A DNA stretch of 64,000 nt from Deltaproteobacteria bacterium UBA2409. GTDB taxonomy: Bacteria; Bdellovibrionota_C; UBA2361; DDRT01. Positions 50,836 through 60,270 of this stretch are shown in pieces (the stretch's first letter is position 1; every line of letters starts with the position of its first letter). A program made the translations under genes and the position numbers. The notes below the pieces were generated by a model. It was not told the DNA's origin and searched no databases. It worked only from the letters and a program-made list of their open reading frames with translations. Where the stretch lies: contig DDRT01000001.1 in assembly GCA_002343185.1 (NCBI GenBank), positions 178,549-242,548 of the forward strand, in the 5' to 3' direction.

Positions 50836-51627
50836 ATGATCCCAAAAATTGCTATTTCAAATCAAAAAGGTGGAGTTGGAAAGACTACTACCGCAATTAA
50901 TCTTTCTACTGAGCTTGCCCTTCTTGGGCACAAAGTGCTCTTAGTGGACTTTGATCCTCAAGGTAGTGCTTCGAGTGGCGTTGGGGAATCTGTCTCTGAA
51001 GCCGAAGGAGACCTTTTTGATTTCTTCTTTGGGAAAGCTAAATTATCTGAGATAATTAAGGAAACTAAAATTAGTAACCTATTTTTAGCCCCTGCTTCAA
51101 AGGATTTAGTTGGAGTTGAAATTGAAGTTGGAAAAGTTCCCGGAAGAGAGCTTATTCTAAAAACTGGTTTAAAAGAGATTGAGCAAAATTTTGAGTTCAT
51201 AGTTATTGATTGCCCCCCTTCTTCAGGTCTTCTAACCCTAAATGCCCTTGGAGCCTCGACTCATATAATTATACCACTTCAAGCTGAGTATTATGCACTT
51301 GAGGGTATTTCAGCCCTTACGAACACTATTAAGTTTGTAAAGGAAACCTTCAACCCGTCTTTAGAGATCTTAGGGGTCTTAATCACCATGTTTGACCCAA
51401 GAACAAATCTTTCGACTCAGGTAGCAAATGAAGTTAAAAATTTTTTTGGCGATAAAGTTCTTGAGTCCTATATCCCTAGAAGTGTAAGGATTGCAGAGAG
51501 CCCAAGCCATGGACTTCCTATTTCGCTTTATGACAAGCAGAGCTCTGGAGCTAAGGCTTATGCTGCTATGTGCGTTGAGGTTTTAGATAGATTGGGATTG
51601 CTAAGAGACAAGGCAGGAAATGAGTAA
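50836..51627 (+). CDS. parA: Chromosome partitioning ATPase ParA (Soj)
   Basis: 263 aa. Deviant Walker A KGGVGKTTTAINL near the N-terminus, LLVDFDPQGSAS (motif 2) and IVIDCPPSSGLLTLNAL (motif 3). No N-terminal helix-turn-helix, as expected for chromosomal Soj. Its ATP cycle moves ParB-parS complexes apart. First gene of the par block; a second parS lies right after its stop. Confidence 0.95.
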   Translation: MIPKIAISNQKGGVGKTTTAINLSTELALLGHKVLLVDFDPQGSASSGVGESVSEAEGDLFDFFFGKAKLSEIIKETKISNLFLAPASKDLVGVEIEVGKVPGRELILKTGLKEIEQNFEFIVIDCPPSSGLLTLNALGASTHIIIPLQAEYYALEGISALTNTIKFVKETFNPSLEILGVLITMFDPRTNLSTQVANEVKNFFGDKVLESYIPRSVRIAESPSHGLPISLYDKQSSGAKAYAAMCVEVLDRLGLLRDKAGNE

Positions 51628-51643
51628 AGTTCCACGTGGAACA
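51628..51643. promoter_or_regulatory. Second parS site between parA and parB
   Basis: AGTTCCACGTGGAACA contains the 14-bp palindrome GTTCCACGTGGAAC (51629-51642) of the parS core; only the first base departs from a perfect 16-mer. It starts one base after the parA stop codon and lies just before the parB ribosome site. Confidence 0.85.
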
Positions 51644-51661
51644 TTTTTAGGAGATTATTAG

Positions 51662-52543
51662 ATGACAAAACTAAAAGGACTTGGAAGGGGACTTTCCGCT
51701 CTAATTTCAACAGAGCTTCCAACGGAGGGTAGTGCGGCAAAAAAATTAGACCTCCCGGACTCAGTTCAGATAAGATACATAGAGCTCTCCAAGATAACTC
51801 CAAACCCAAATCAGCCAAGAACAATTTTCTTAGAGACGGAGATTAATGAGCTTTGTGATTCGATAAAAGAGAAAGGAGTTATACAACCTGTTTTACTTCG
51901 TAAAACAGGGTTTGATTCATACCAGATTGTAGCAGGGGAGAGAAGGTTTAGAGCGGCCAAAAAAGCAGGGTTATCGTTCATTCCATCAATCGTTAAAGAG
52001 ATATCAGATATCGAAACTCTAGAGATCGCTATAATTGAGAACGTACAAAGACAGGATCTAAATCCAGTTGAAGAAGCTAGAGCATATCAAAGGCTTAGTG
52101 ATGAGTTTTCATTGTCTCAGGCTGATATTGCTTCAAGAGTCGGAAAAGACCGCGCAACTGTCGCTAACTTACTTAGAATTCTTAAACTAAATCCTAATGT
52201 GGTCTCAATGATTGAGAAGGGCGAGATCACCTTAGGTCACGGTAAAGTGCTTTTAACTATTCGGGATGAAAAAGCTCAAGGAAACTTAGCTTTAAAGGTT
52301 AAAAATGAAGGGCTTTCTGTTAGGGACTTAGAAAATCTAGTTGCTGAAGTAGGAGTGCTTGATAGGGGGCGTGCTACAAAGCCAAGAAGGCAAAAAGTGG
52401 AAGGTCATCTCTCTTCCATTGAGGCTCAACTGCGCGCCAAACTGGGAACCAAGGTAACTGTGAGTGGATCCGAAAAGGGCAAAATCGTAATTGAATACTT
52501 CTCACAAGAAGAGCTTTCAAGGCTGCTTGAGATTATCCTTTGA
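51662..52543 (+). CDS. parB: Chromosome partitioning protein ParB
   Basis: 293 aa with AGGAG 8 nt before the ATG. N-terminal GLGRGLSALI (ParA-interacting), the CTP-binding part with NPNQPRTIF and VAGERRFRAAKKAGL, IIENVQRQDLNPVEEARAYQ (split), the helix-turn-helix SQADIASRVGKDRATVANLLR and a C-terminal dimer domain. Loads on parS and spreads by CTP hydrolysis. The two parS sites flank parA. Confidence 0.95.
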   Translation: MTKLKGLGRGLSALISTELPTEGSAAKKLDLPDSVQIRYIELSKITPNPNQPRTIFLETEINELCDSIKEKGVIQPVLLRKTGFDSYQIVAGERRFRAAKKAGLSFIPSIVKEISDIETLEIAIIENVQRQDLNPVEEARAYQRLSDEFSLSQADIASRVGKDRATVANLLRILKLNPNVVSMIEKGEITLGHGKVLLTIRDEKAQGNLALKVKNEGLSVRDLENLVAEVGVLDRGRATKPRRQKVEGHLSSIEAQLRAKLGTKVTVSGSEKGKIVIEYFSQEELSRLLEIIL

Positions 52544-52593
52544 CCACGAACGGTTTGACTTTCTAGAGCCTCCTTCGTAGATTATTGGCTCGC

Positions 52594-52995
52594 ATGAAAG
52601 AAGGAGCTTTTATTGGATCAGGTACCAAGATTACAGGGTCACTCATAGTGACATCACCTGTAGAGATCTATGGCGAAGTTGAAGGCGAGATTCACGGAAA
52701 AAGCTCGGTTGTTATCGGACAAGGTGCAACTGTTAAAGCTAAGATTGTGGCAGACTCAGTTGAGGTTTCTGGGGTAGTTCATGGAGATATTGTTGCCCAA
52801 AAATCACTCTCTTTAAAAAAACCTGCAAAAGTGGTCGGAAACATTTCCTCAAAAAATCTAAAAATCGAAGAGGGAGTTATTTTTGAAGGCCGCTCTACAA
52901 TGATAAGAGATACAGCACCAAAGCCTCAGAATGATCCAAAAAAAGAAGATCCTAAAAAACAAGAACCACTTCGTGAGAATCAGGTCGTAAACTAA
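52594..52995 (+). CDS. Bactofilin
   Basis: 133 aa from the ATG at 52594 (a TTG at 52585 would add three residues). Right-handed beta-helix pattern of short strands with regular V/I/G spacing: GTKITGSLIVTSPVEIYGEV, IGQGATVKAKIVADSVEVSG and DIVAQKSLSLKKPAKVVGNI (each read in parts), then a Lys/Pro-rich tail. Bactofilins polymerise without nucleotide and can organise ParABS at the poles or the cell wall machinery; placement between parB and the ATP synthase genes is typical for this group. Confidence 0.87.
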   Translation: MKEGAFIGSGTKITGSLIVTSPVEIYGEVEGEIHGKSSVVIGQGATVKAKIVADSVEVSGVVHGDIVAQKSLSLKKPAKVVGNISSKNLKIEEGVIFEGRSTMIRDTAPKPQNDPKKEDPKKQEPLRENQVVN

Positions 52996-53444
52996 TGATC
53001 GACACAGTTTTAGAAACTCTTACCCTTACTAGGCTTGATGCTGTAGCAATACCAGTTGCAGGTATTGCGTTTTATTTTTTTTACAGACTTCTTGCTAAAG
53101 ATGTTTTTGTTCCCTACCTATCTATTTATGAGCAAAGAGAGGCTGCTGTTACTGGATCAGTAGCAAGTACTGACAAAGAAAATGCCTCTGCTCTTGAAGC
53201 TCAATATGAAGCTGAGCTATCAAAGAAAAGAGCAGAACTAGTAAAAAAGAAAGTTGAAAAAATCGCTGTTGCGCAAAAAGAAGCTGATAGTCTGATACAA
53301 GAAGCAGAAAAGACCGCTGCAAGCGAAGTGCTAAAATTCAGAACAACACTTTCAAGTCAGATGAATACAAGAAGAGCAGCTTTACCAGGCGAAGCGAAAA
53401 AACTAGCTGAAGAAATTGTAAGACGAGTCGGAGGGGTGGGGTGA
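52995..53444 (+). CDS. atpF': ATP synthase F0 subunit b' (second b-type stalk)
   Basis: 149 aa. One N-terminal membrane helix (about 16-32) then a long charged helix with Ala/Lys/Glu heptads (about 50-140) forming the peripheral stalk. It starts on the last base of the bactofilin stop (taATG) and overlaps the true b gene by 4 nt. With the next gene it makes a b/b' heterodimer, as in many deltaproteobacteria. Confidence 0.85.
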   Translation: MIDTVLETLTLTRLDAVAIPVAGIAFYFFYRLLAKDVFVPYLSIYEQREAAVTGSVASTDKENASALEAQYEAELSKKRAELVKKKVEKIAVAQKEADSLIQEAEKTAASEVLKFRTTLSSQMNTRRAALPGEAKKLAEEIVRRVGGVG

Positions 53445-53959
53445 TCTTAAATCAATTTTTACTTACTGCCGGTGGAGCGTCGATATATGACATTCGTCAC
53501 TACTACTTTCACTTTGCAATATTTGCTCTATTAATTGGCTACACACTCGTTAAAGTTTTTCCTAAGGCTTATGCTGCCTGGCAGAAAGAGCTAAAAGATC
53601 AAGTTGAGCGTGGAGAAAGAGAAAGAGAGATTGCTGCTGAGCTATTAGCTAAAGCACAAGGTAAAATTGCAACTATTCCCCAGGCAGTTGCTGATCTTGA
53701 AGAAAGATTATCAAGAGAGGCGATAACAGAATCAAAAGATGCCCTGGAATATGCAAAGAAAACAGTTGAAGAGATTAACAAGCGAAAAGATGCTTCTCTT
53801 AAAGCAGAAACTCTTGCAGCAGAGGCAACATTAAAAGAAGAGCTATCAAAATTATCTTTAAGTGAAGCAAGGGCTCTAATTGAAAAAACAAACATTAATG
53901 ATCGAAAGCTTAGAGATGATGCGTTTTCAGGAATCGGACGATTGGGGATGATACAATGA
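53441..53959 (+). CDS. atpF: ATP synthase F0 subunit b
   Basis: 172 aa from a GTG. A hydrophobic segment (YYFHFAIFALLIGYTLVKVF, about 22-41) is followed by a long amphipathic helix with KELKDQVERGERERE and later EEINKRKDASLKAET. Peripheral stalk linking F0 to delta. GTGA overlap with b' and ATGA overlap with atpH. Confidence 0.87.
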   Translation: MILNQFLLTAGGASIYDIRHYYFHFAIFALLIGYTLVKVFPKAYAAWQKELKDQVERGEREREIAAELLAKAQGKIATIPQAVADLEERLSREAITESKDALEYAKKTVEEINKRKDASLKAETLAAEATLKEELSKLSLSEARALIEKTNINDRKLRDDAFSGIGRLGMIQ

Positions 53960-54486
53960 AGGTAGCAAAGCGTTACGCGAGAGCACTGTTCGATTCGTTA
54001 TCTTCAGATCGTTACATTCCTATGCGATCTCTTTTAAATTCATTTTCTGAGCTATTTTTAGAGTCTTCTGATATGGAGCTAGCTTTAACTTCTCCCTCAT
54101 ACCCACTTTCGCAGCGTGAGGCAGCTCTTAGCAGTCTTGCTGATAAGGTTAGTGGTGGAGATAAGGATTTTATTGGTCTTTTAAAGCTTTTACTAAGAAA
54201 TAAAAGACTAAATATAATCAAAGAAGTTGCAATAAGCTTTTCTTTATTCGTGGATCAATATCAAAGACTTATTAATTTAACTATAGAAACTGCTACACCA
54301 CTATCAGAAGATGAGAAAAAATCAGCTCTTGATCAAATAAGAAGATCACTTGGCAGTACAGCTGAAGTTACTTGGAATGTTGATGAGTCCTTATTAGGTG
54401 GGGCAAGAATTAAGTTAGGGGATGTGGTTTTAGATAACTCAATAGATAAAGCCCTAAAGGATGTAGAACGAGTATTAATGACATAG
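53956..54486 (+). CDS. atpH: ATP synthase F1 subunit delta
   Basis: 176 aa. N-terminal helical bundle starting VAKRYARALFDSL and the C-terminal signature VDESLLGGARIKLGDVVLDNSIDKAL. Connects the stalk to the top of F1. Between atpF (4-nt overlap) and atpA (20 bp). Confidence 0.93.
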   Translation: MKVAKRYARALFDSLSSDRYIPMRSLLNSFSELFLESSDMELALTSPSYPLSQREAALSSLADKVSGGDKDFIGLLKLLLRNKRLNIIKEVAISFSLFVDQYQRLINLTIETATPLSEDEKKSALDQIRRSLGSTAEVTWNVDESLLGGARIKLGDVVLDNSIDKALKDVERVLMT

Positions 54487-54506
54487 GATAATGAGTATAG
54501 GAACAT

Positions 54507-56009
54507 ATGAGCATTGGAACAGACGAAATTAGTAGGATTCTTAAGGAGAAGATCTCCTCTTATTCACCTTCGCAGGAGCTTGCTGAAACAGGAACAGTTG
54601 TTTCAGTAGGAGATGGAATCTGTCGGGTATATGGCCTTAGTAAGGTTGCCTCAGGTGAGCTTGTCGAATTTGACTCCGGAGTTAAAGGGATCGCTTTCAA
54701 CCTTGAAGAAGACAACGTTGGTATAGTTTTGATGGGTGAAACCACAAAGATCAGCGAAGGCGATTCAGTCAAAAGATCAGGAAGAATTGCTGACGTTCCT
54801 GTTGGTGAAGCTCTTGTTGGTCGTGTTGTTGATGGACTTGGAAATCCAATCGATGGACTTGGAGAGATTAAAACAACTGAAAGGAGAAGGATCGAGCTCA
54901 AAGCGCCAGGAATTGTAAAAAGAAAATCAGTGCATGAACCGATGCAAACTGGAATTAAAGCAATCGATTCTATGACCCCTGTAGGTCGAGGACAAAGAGA
55001 GCTTATTATTGGTGACAAGAAAACCGGTAAAACCGCTGTGGCAATCGATACAATCATTAACCAAAAGGGTAATGGTGTAATATGTATCTATGTTGCGGTT
55101 GGTCAGAAAAGATCTTCAGTAGTACAGGTTGTTGAAAAGCTTCGTGAAAATGGAGCTATGGATCATACAATCGTTGTAGCTGCGACTGCATCTGAACCTG
55201 CACCGTTTTCTTTCATTGCGCCTTATACAGGATGTGCAATGGGAGAATATTTCATGGAGAAAGGAAAGCATGCGCTGATCGTTTATGATGATCTATCAAA
55301 ACATGCGATTGCATATAGATCTGTATCGCTATTGCTCCGACGCCCACCAGGACGTGAAGCGTTTCCAGGAGACGTTTTCTATCTTCATTCAAGACTTCTA
55401 GAGCGTTCTGCAAAACTTTCTGATGCGGCTGGAGCTGGTTCATTAACAGCACTCCCTATTATTGAAACTTTAGCAGGCGACGTATCTGCGTATATCCCAA
55501 CTAATGTGATCTCTATAACTGACGGGCAGATATATCTTGAAGCCGATCTATTTAACTCAGGTATCAGACCTGCTGTTAACGTAGGGCTTTCAGTATCAAG
55601 AGTAGGAGGGGCTGCACAGGTGAAAGCAATGAAGAAAGTTGCTGGAACCTTGAGACTAGACTTAGCTCAATATAGAGAGAAGCAAGCATTTGCCCAGTTT
55701 GGATCTGACTTGGATCCTGCAACTTTGGCTCAGTTAAATAAAGGGGTCAGACTTATTGAGATTCTTAAACAGGATCAATATAAGCCAATGCCGGTTGAGT
55801 ATCAGGTTGTATCAATCTATGCAGTAACAAGAGGTTTCTGTGACCAAATCGCACCTAACCAGATTAGAGCTTTTGAGCAAAGGCTTCATAAGTATCTCGA
55901 TTCGAATTATGGAGAGCTCATGAAAACTCTAAGAGATAAACCTGAGCTAACAAAAGAAGTTGAAGAAACTCTAAGTAAAGCAATTAGAGACGCAGCGAAG
56001 GATTTTTAA
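54507..56009 (+). CDS. atpA: ATP synthase F1 subunit alpha
   Basis: 500 aa. Non-catalytic nucleotide site: GDKKTGKTAVAIDTI (Walker A; most alpha subunits read GDRQTGKT), then IYVAVGQKRSSV, ALIVYDDLSKHA and the signature PAVNVGLSVSRVGGAAQ. Normal length and order; gamma begins at the next base. Confidence 0.97.
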   Translation: MSIGTDEISRILKEKISSYSPSQELAETGTVVSVGDGICRVYGLSKVASGELVEFDSGVKGIAFNLEEDNVGIVLMGETTKISEGDSVKRSGRIADVPVGEALVGRVVDGLGNPIDGLGEIKTTERRRIELKAPGIVKRKSVHEPMQTGIKAIDSMTPVGRGQRELIIGDKKTGKTAVAIDTIINQKGNGVICIYVAVGQKRSSVVQVVEKLRENGAMDHTIVVAATASEPAPFSFIAPYTGCAMGEYFMEKGKHALIVYDDLSKHAIAYRSVSLLLRRPPGREAFPGDVFYLHSRLLERSAKLSDAAGAGSLTALPIIETLAGDVSAYIPTNVISITDGQIYLEADLFNSGIRPAVNVGLSVSRVGGAAQVKAMKKVAGTLRLDLAQYREKQAFAQFGSDLDPATLAQLNKGVRLIEILKQDQYKPMPVEYQVVSIYAVTRGFCDQIAPNQIRAFEQRLHKYLDSNYGELMKTLRDKPELTKEVEETLSKAIRDAAKDF

Positions 56010-56849
56010 ATGGCAGGCGGGCTTAAAGATATTCGTCGTAGGATTACTTCGGTAAAAAACACGAAGAAGATCACCTATGCGATGAAACTTGTCTCTGCTG
56101 CAAAACTTAAACGCTCACAAGAAGCAGTAACAAGATCGCGAGACTATACCAAAGCACTAACAAAGATAGTCGGAGAGCTTGTTGGGGCTTCTGATAATCT
56201 TAGTCACCCTCTAATGGAGGTAAGGCCAATTAAAAAAGAAAGGGTGATAGTCATAGGTGCTAGTAGGGGGCTTTGTGGTGGTTACAACGCAAATCTAAAC
56301 AAGAAACTAAGAGCTTGCTCAAATGCTGAGCTTGTTGTGCTTGGTAAAAAGCCAGCAGAATTTTTAAGAAGACTTAAAGTCCCGTACAAGATCTCATATG
56401 AAACTCTTTCAGATGATCCATTAACTTGGCCGATTCAAGAAACACTTGATGAAGCAGTTAAAGATTTTATTGATGGTAAAATCGATAAAGTTTCTGTCTT
56501 ATATACACAATTTAAGTCGGCGCTCTCTATGACCCCTGTACTAGAAGAGCTTCTTCCGGTTGTATCACTTGAATCTGATAGTGTTTCTGTTTCAACTCCA
56601 AAATTCGAGCCATCCGTGGCAGACGTATTTCAGGCGCTTGTTCCAAGACTGGTAAGAGCTCAGATGCAACAGGCAGCCTTTGATGCAAAAACGTCAGAGT
56701 ATGGAGCCAGAATGACAGCGATGGATGCTGCTACCAAGAATGCAGGAGATTTAATTAAAAAACTAACCCTGACCGCAAACAAACTAAGGCAAACTGGTAT
56801 TACATCAGAGCTCTTAGATATCATCGGTGGTGCGGAGGCTATTGCATAG
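56010..56849 (+). CDS. atpG: ATP synthase F1 subunit gamma
   Basis: 279 aa. N-terminal DIRRRITSVKNTKKITYAMK and C-terminal TEYGARMTAMDAATKNA-like stretch (SEYGARMTAMDAATKNAGD) with ITSELLDIIGGAEAI, the two helices of the rotating shaft. Complete and in canonical order between alpha and beta. Confidence 0.97.
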   Translation: MAGGLKDIRRRITSVKNTKKITYAMKLVSAAKLKRSQEAVTRSRDYTKALTKIVGELVGASDNLSHPLMEVRPIKKERVIVIGASRGLCGGYNANLNKKLRACSNAELVVLGKKPAEFLRRLKVPYKISYETLSDDPLTWPIQETLDEAVKDFIDGKIDKVSVLYTQFKSALSMTPVLEELLPVVSLESDSVSVSTPKFEPSVADVFQALVPRLVRAQMQQAAFDAKTSEYGARMTAMDAATKNAGDLIKKLTLTANKLRQTGITSELLDIIGGAEAIA

Positions 56850-56858
56850 GAAATAAAA

Positions 56859-58310
56859 ATGACAACGAATGGAAAATACAAAAGAGTAGGAAAAATTAGC
56901 CAGGTTCTAGGAGCAGTCGTGGATGTAGAGTTCCCTCAAGAATCTGGGTTGCCTGCAATTTATGATGCGTTATTAGGAACTAATCCAAGTATTGACTCTT
57001 CAGAGAACAACCTTGTTCTTGAGGTTGCTCAGCACATGGGAGACAACGTGGTACGTTGTATCGCCATGGATTCAGCAGAAGGACTAGTTCGTGGCCAGGA
57101 AATTAGAGACACAGGAGCTCCTATCTCAATTCCAGTAGGAGAAAAAACTTTAGGTCGAATTATGGATGTAATTGGTCGTCCAATCGATGAGATGGGTGCA
57201 ATTAATGCTGAAACTAAGTGGCCCATTCATAGGACTGCTCCAAGTTTTGCAGATCAGGCAACTAGCAAAGAGATCCTAGAGACAGGAATTAAAGTAGTGG
57301 ATCTTCTCTGTCCCTATGTAAAAGGTGGTAAAATTGGACTCTTTGGTGGAGCGGGCGTAGGTAAGACTGTTATCATCATGGAGCTTATTAATAATATTGC
57401 AAAAGCTCACGGAGGATATTCTGTTTTTGGTGGAGTAGGAGAGCGTACAAGAGAAGGAAACGATCTCTGGCATGAGATGAAAGATTCTGGGGTTATCGAT
57501 AAAGCATGTCTTGTTTATGGACAGATGAACGAGCCTCCAGGAGCAAGATTTAGAGTGGGGCTTTCTGCTTTAACTGCAGCTGAATATTTCAGAGACGAAG
57601 AGGGCAGGGATGTTCTATTATTCGTGGATAATATTTTCAGATTCCTTCAGGCAGGTTCAGAAGTGTCATCTCTCTTAGGACGTATGCCAAGTGCGGTAGG
57701 ATACCAGCCAACCCTTGCAACTGATATGGGTCAACTGCAAGAAAGGATTACATCCACTAAGAAAGGTTCTATTACCTCTGTTCAGGCAGTTTACGTTCCA
57801 GCCGATGACTATACTGACCCAGCACCTGCAACGACGTTTGCTCACCTTGATGCAACAACAGAGCTTTCACGTTCAATTGCAGAGAAGGGGATTTACCCAG
57901 CGGTTGATCCACTTTCCTCAACATCAACAATTCTTGAACCAGGAGTTGTTGGAGAGGAGCACTACCGCGTAGCAAGAAAGGTTCAACAAACTCTTCAAAG
58001 ATATAAAGAGCTTCAGGACATTATTGCGATTTTAGGTATGGATGAACTTTCAGAGGACGATAAGCTTACAGTAGCACGTGCAAGAAAGATTGAGAGATTT
58101 TTGTCGCAGCCATTCCACGTAGCAGAAACATTTACTGGAACACCTGGGGTTTATGTTAAACTTACAGATTCAATAAAAGGTTTCGGAGAACTTGTTGATG
58201 GTAAGGTTGATGATCTTCCAGAGCAGGCCTTCTATATGGTTGGCACTATCGATGAAGCTAGACGAAAAGCAGAGAAGATGGCTCAAGAGTTTGAACAGAG
58301 GGCTGCTTAA
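56859..58310 (+). CDS. atpD: ATP synthase F1 subunit beta
   Basis: 483 aa. Catalytic site GGAGVGKTVIIMELI (P-loop), GERTREGNDLWHEM, VLLFVDNIFRF and the DELSEDDKLTVARARKI stretch. Typical length and fully conserved. It overlaps the epsilon start by one base (TAATG). Confidence 0.98.
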   Translation: MTTNGKYKRVGKISQVLGAVVDVEFPQESGLPAIYDALLGTNPSIDSSENNLVLEVAQHMGDNVVRCIAMDSAEGLVRGQEIRDTGAPISIPVGEKTLGRIMDVIGRPIDEMGAINAETKWPIHRTAPSFADQATSKEILETGIKVVDLLCPYVKGGKIGLFGGAGVGKTVIIMELINNIAKAHGGYSVFGGVGERTREGNDLWHEMKDSGVIDKACLVYGQMNEPPGARFRVGLSALTAAEYFRDEEGRDVLLFVDNIFRFLQAGSEVSSLLGRMPSAVGYQPTLATDMGQLQERITSTKKGSITSVQAVYVPADDYTDPAPATTFAHLDATTELSRSIAEKGIYPAVDPLSSTSTILEPGVVGEEHYRVARKVQQTLQRYKELQDIIAILGMDELSEDDKLTVARARKIERFLSQPFHVAETFTGTPGVYVKLTDSIKGFGELVDGKVDDLPEQAFYMVGTIDEARRKAEKMAQEFEQRAA

Positions 58311-58696
58311 TGAAGTACCGGCTTCTTTCACCAGCTGGATTAGTCTCTGAAGGGAATGCTTCAGAGATCGTGTTACCTGGAATTGAAGGTGAGGTCGGAG
58401 TTCTTCCAGAGCATACTCACTACGTTGGGCTCTTAGGAGTTGGAGTTCTAAAGATAGTTGACAGTGGAAAAGAATCATCCTTTTTACTATCGGGAGGTTT
58501 TGCAACGATTAGAGACAACGTTCTTGAAATATTGGCTGACTCAGTTGATGAGCTAGGAATACTAAAATCATTAAAACTCGAAGAAGCCAATCTTAAAGAG
58601 ATAATCCAAAATTCTGTAGTAGATTCACCCGAGTGGACTGCCGCTAGCACTAAATTAAAAAGAATAGCTCTATTGGAGGAACATGGTAACGTTTAA
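58310..58696 (+). CDS. atpC: ATP synthase F1 subunit epsilon
   Basis: 128 aa. Beta-sandwich start with LVSEGNASEIVLPGIEGEVGVLP, GGFATIRDNVLEILAD and a C-terminal helical hairpin that can inhibit rotation. It ends the F1 set; tpx starts 14 nt before its stop. Subunits a and c of F0 are not in this window, so they are encoded elsewhere. Confidence 0.93.
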   Translation: MKYRLLSPAGLVSEGNASEIVLPGIEGEVGVLPEHTHYVGLLGVGVLKIVDSGKESSFLLSGGFATIRDNVLEILADSVDELGILKSLKLEEANLKEIIQNSVVDSPEWTAASTKLKRIALLEEHGNV

Positions 58697-59177
58697 AGGT
58701 GAACCGCTAACACTAACTAGATCGCCTCTCACTAATGGTACAAAGATGCCAGAGTTCAAAGCTACTTCGAATGATATGAGCGATTTTTTATCCACTACTC
58801 TTAATGGAAAAGTAGCTGTTGTTCTTTCAGTTCCCAGCATTGACACTCCGACTTGTGATATTGAAGTTAAAAGATTCAATAAAGAAGCTGAGAAACTTGA
58901 CGCTCAGGTGATAGTAGTAAGCTATGATCTGCCATTTGCACAGAAAAGATGGTGTGCTTCAAATGGAGTATCAAATGTTCAGACTGTTAGCGACTACAAG
59001 TACAGAGATTTTGGTGAAAAGTTTGGAGTTTTTATACCTTCATGGGGTTTATTAGCACGCGGAGTGTTTGTATTTAATAAATCAAGCGTTCTCACATATA
59101 ACGAGTATGTCTCTGACATAAGCCAGGAGCCAAAATACGATGAAGCTCTAAAGGCGATCTCTTCTGCTCTTGAATAA
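58683..59177 (+). CDS. tpx: Thiol peroxidase (atypical 2-Cys peroxiredoxin)
   Basis: 164 aa. Peroxidatic Cys58 in SVPSIDTPTCDIEVKRFN, resolving Cys91 in KRWCASNG, and the family ending of a Tpx. It reduces hydrogen peroxide and alkyl peroxides with thioredoxin. Coupled to atpC by a 14-nt overlap, so it is made with the ATP synthase, and to the next gene by 8 nt. Confidence 0.93.
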   Translation: MVTFKGEPLTLTRSPLTNGTKMPEFKATSNDMSDFLSTTLNGKVAVVLSVPSIDTPTCDIEVKRFNKEAEKLDAQVIVVSYDLPFAQKRWCASNGVSNVQTVSDYKYRDFGEKFGVFIPSWGLLARGVFVFNKSSVLTYNEYVSDISQEPKYDEALKAISSALE

Positions 59178-60039
59178 GTTAGCGATAATTCTAGCCTCAA
59201 TTTTAGGCTTCTTAAATGTTAACCCTGGGTTGAGCTTAATCTCAGGATTCATCTTTGGGAAATTTTTTAAACCTGATTCTTATAATCTAGGTAAACTTCT
59301 TCTTGCTATTTCGATCACTGGACTTGGTTTTTCTGTAAACATTGGAATGATCTCAGAAATGACAGTTGATTATTTACTTGCAACAATCATAGGAGTCTTA
59401 GCCTCACTACTAATAGCCTGGTTTTTAGGGAGAGCTTTAGGCTTAGATAAGCATATGTGTGCACTTCTTGGATCTGGAACTGCAATTTGTGGAGCTAGTG
59501 CAATTGCAAGTGTTGGAACCACAATTAAGGCGTCCCCTCAGGTGATGGGCTTTTCGTTTGGAGTAATTTTAGTATTTAACACGATTGCTCTTTTTTTATT
59601 TCCACTCTTAGGAAAGTTTCTAGAGATGCCACCTGAGACTTTTGCTGCTTGGGCAGGACTTGCTATTCATGACACAAGCTCAGTGATTGGAGCAGCTATG
59701 ATCTATGACCCTGAGTTTGTTAATACAGCTACAACGGTGAAATTAGCTCGAGCAATCTGGATAGCGCCAATTACTATCTTCTTCTCATATATGCTCGGAG
59801 ATAGGTCTCTCAAATTTGAGCTGCCCTGGTTTATCTGGGGATATTTTTTAGCAGCAACGATTAGTCCTTATATTTCTATTTCTCCTGAGATTTCAGCAGT
59901 TGCAAAGCAGATCTTTATAGCAGGAATTTTTTGTGTTGGTGCATCGATTAGAGGTATCAAAGAGTGCGGAATTAAACCTTTTATTGTTGGTTTTGTTGCT
60001 TGGATTACCTGTGCTGGGCTTAGTTTGGCGTTGATTTAA
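59170..60039 (+). CDS. YeiH/UPF0324 family membrane transporter
   Basis: 289 aa from a TTG overlapping tpx by 8 nt. About nine membrane helices; family motifs GSGTAICGASAIASVG and AGLAIHDTSSVIGAA are conserved. Members are proposed sulfate or sulfonate exporters. Slightly shorter than the usual ~340 aa, with a reduced N-terminus. It is the last core gene before the integron-like segment. Confidence 0.85.
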   Translation: MNKLAIILASILGFLNVNPGLSLISGFIFGKFFKPDSYNLGKLLLAISITGLGFSVNIGMISEMTVDYLLATIIGVLASLLIAWFLGRALGLDKHMCALLGSGTAICGASAIASVGTTIKASPQVMGFSFGVILVFNTIALFLFPLLGKFLEMPPETFAAWAGLAIHDTSSVIGAAMIYDPEFVNTATTVKLARAIWIAPITIFFSYMLGDRSLKFELPWFIWGYFLAATISPYISISPEISAVAKQIFIAGIFCVGASIRGIKECGIKPFIVGFVAWITCAGLSLALI

Positions 60040-60270
60040 TAGCTATCTGGTTCAGCTTTCTTCTGTACACATTAAGTAGAAAGCTTACCTTATGGGATAA
60101 AAGGTCGGGATAACAACGGACTAGAAAGAGGGAACAACGGATCCTGGGATTATGAATTAACTACATGAAATTACATTAGTTCTGGGAGAAAACTCTAGGA
60201 TACTGAACGGACGATTGAGTAGTAACAACGGACTGGTATAGTGTACTGAAGGGATCTGGTGAGCCCTATG
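60040..60270. other. Non-coding segment before the first cassette, with repeated AACAACGGA
   Basis: No gene is seen in 60040-60342. TAACAACGGACT occurs twice exactly (60111-60122, 60223-60234), with near copies at 60132-60143 and 60205. TAGTGTA (60238-60244) is inverted against TACACTA (60274-60280). Repeats next to the first cassette boundary are expected of an integron attI region, but no known attI is recognised. Confidence 0.4.
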
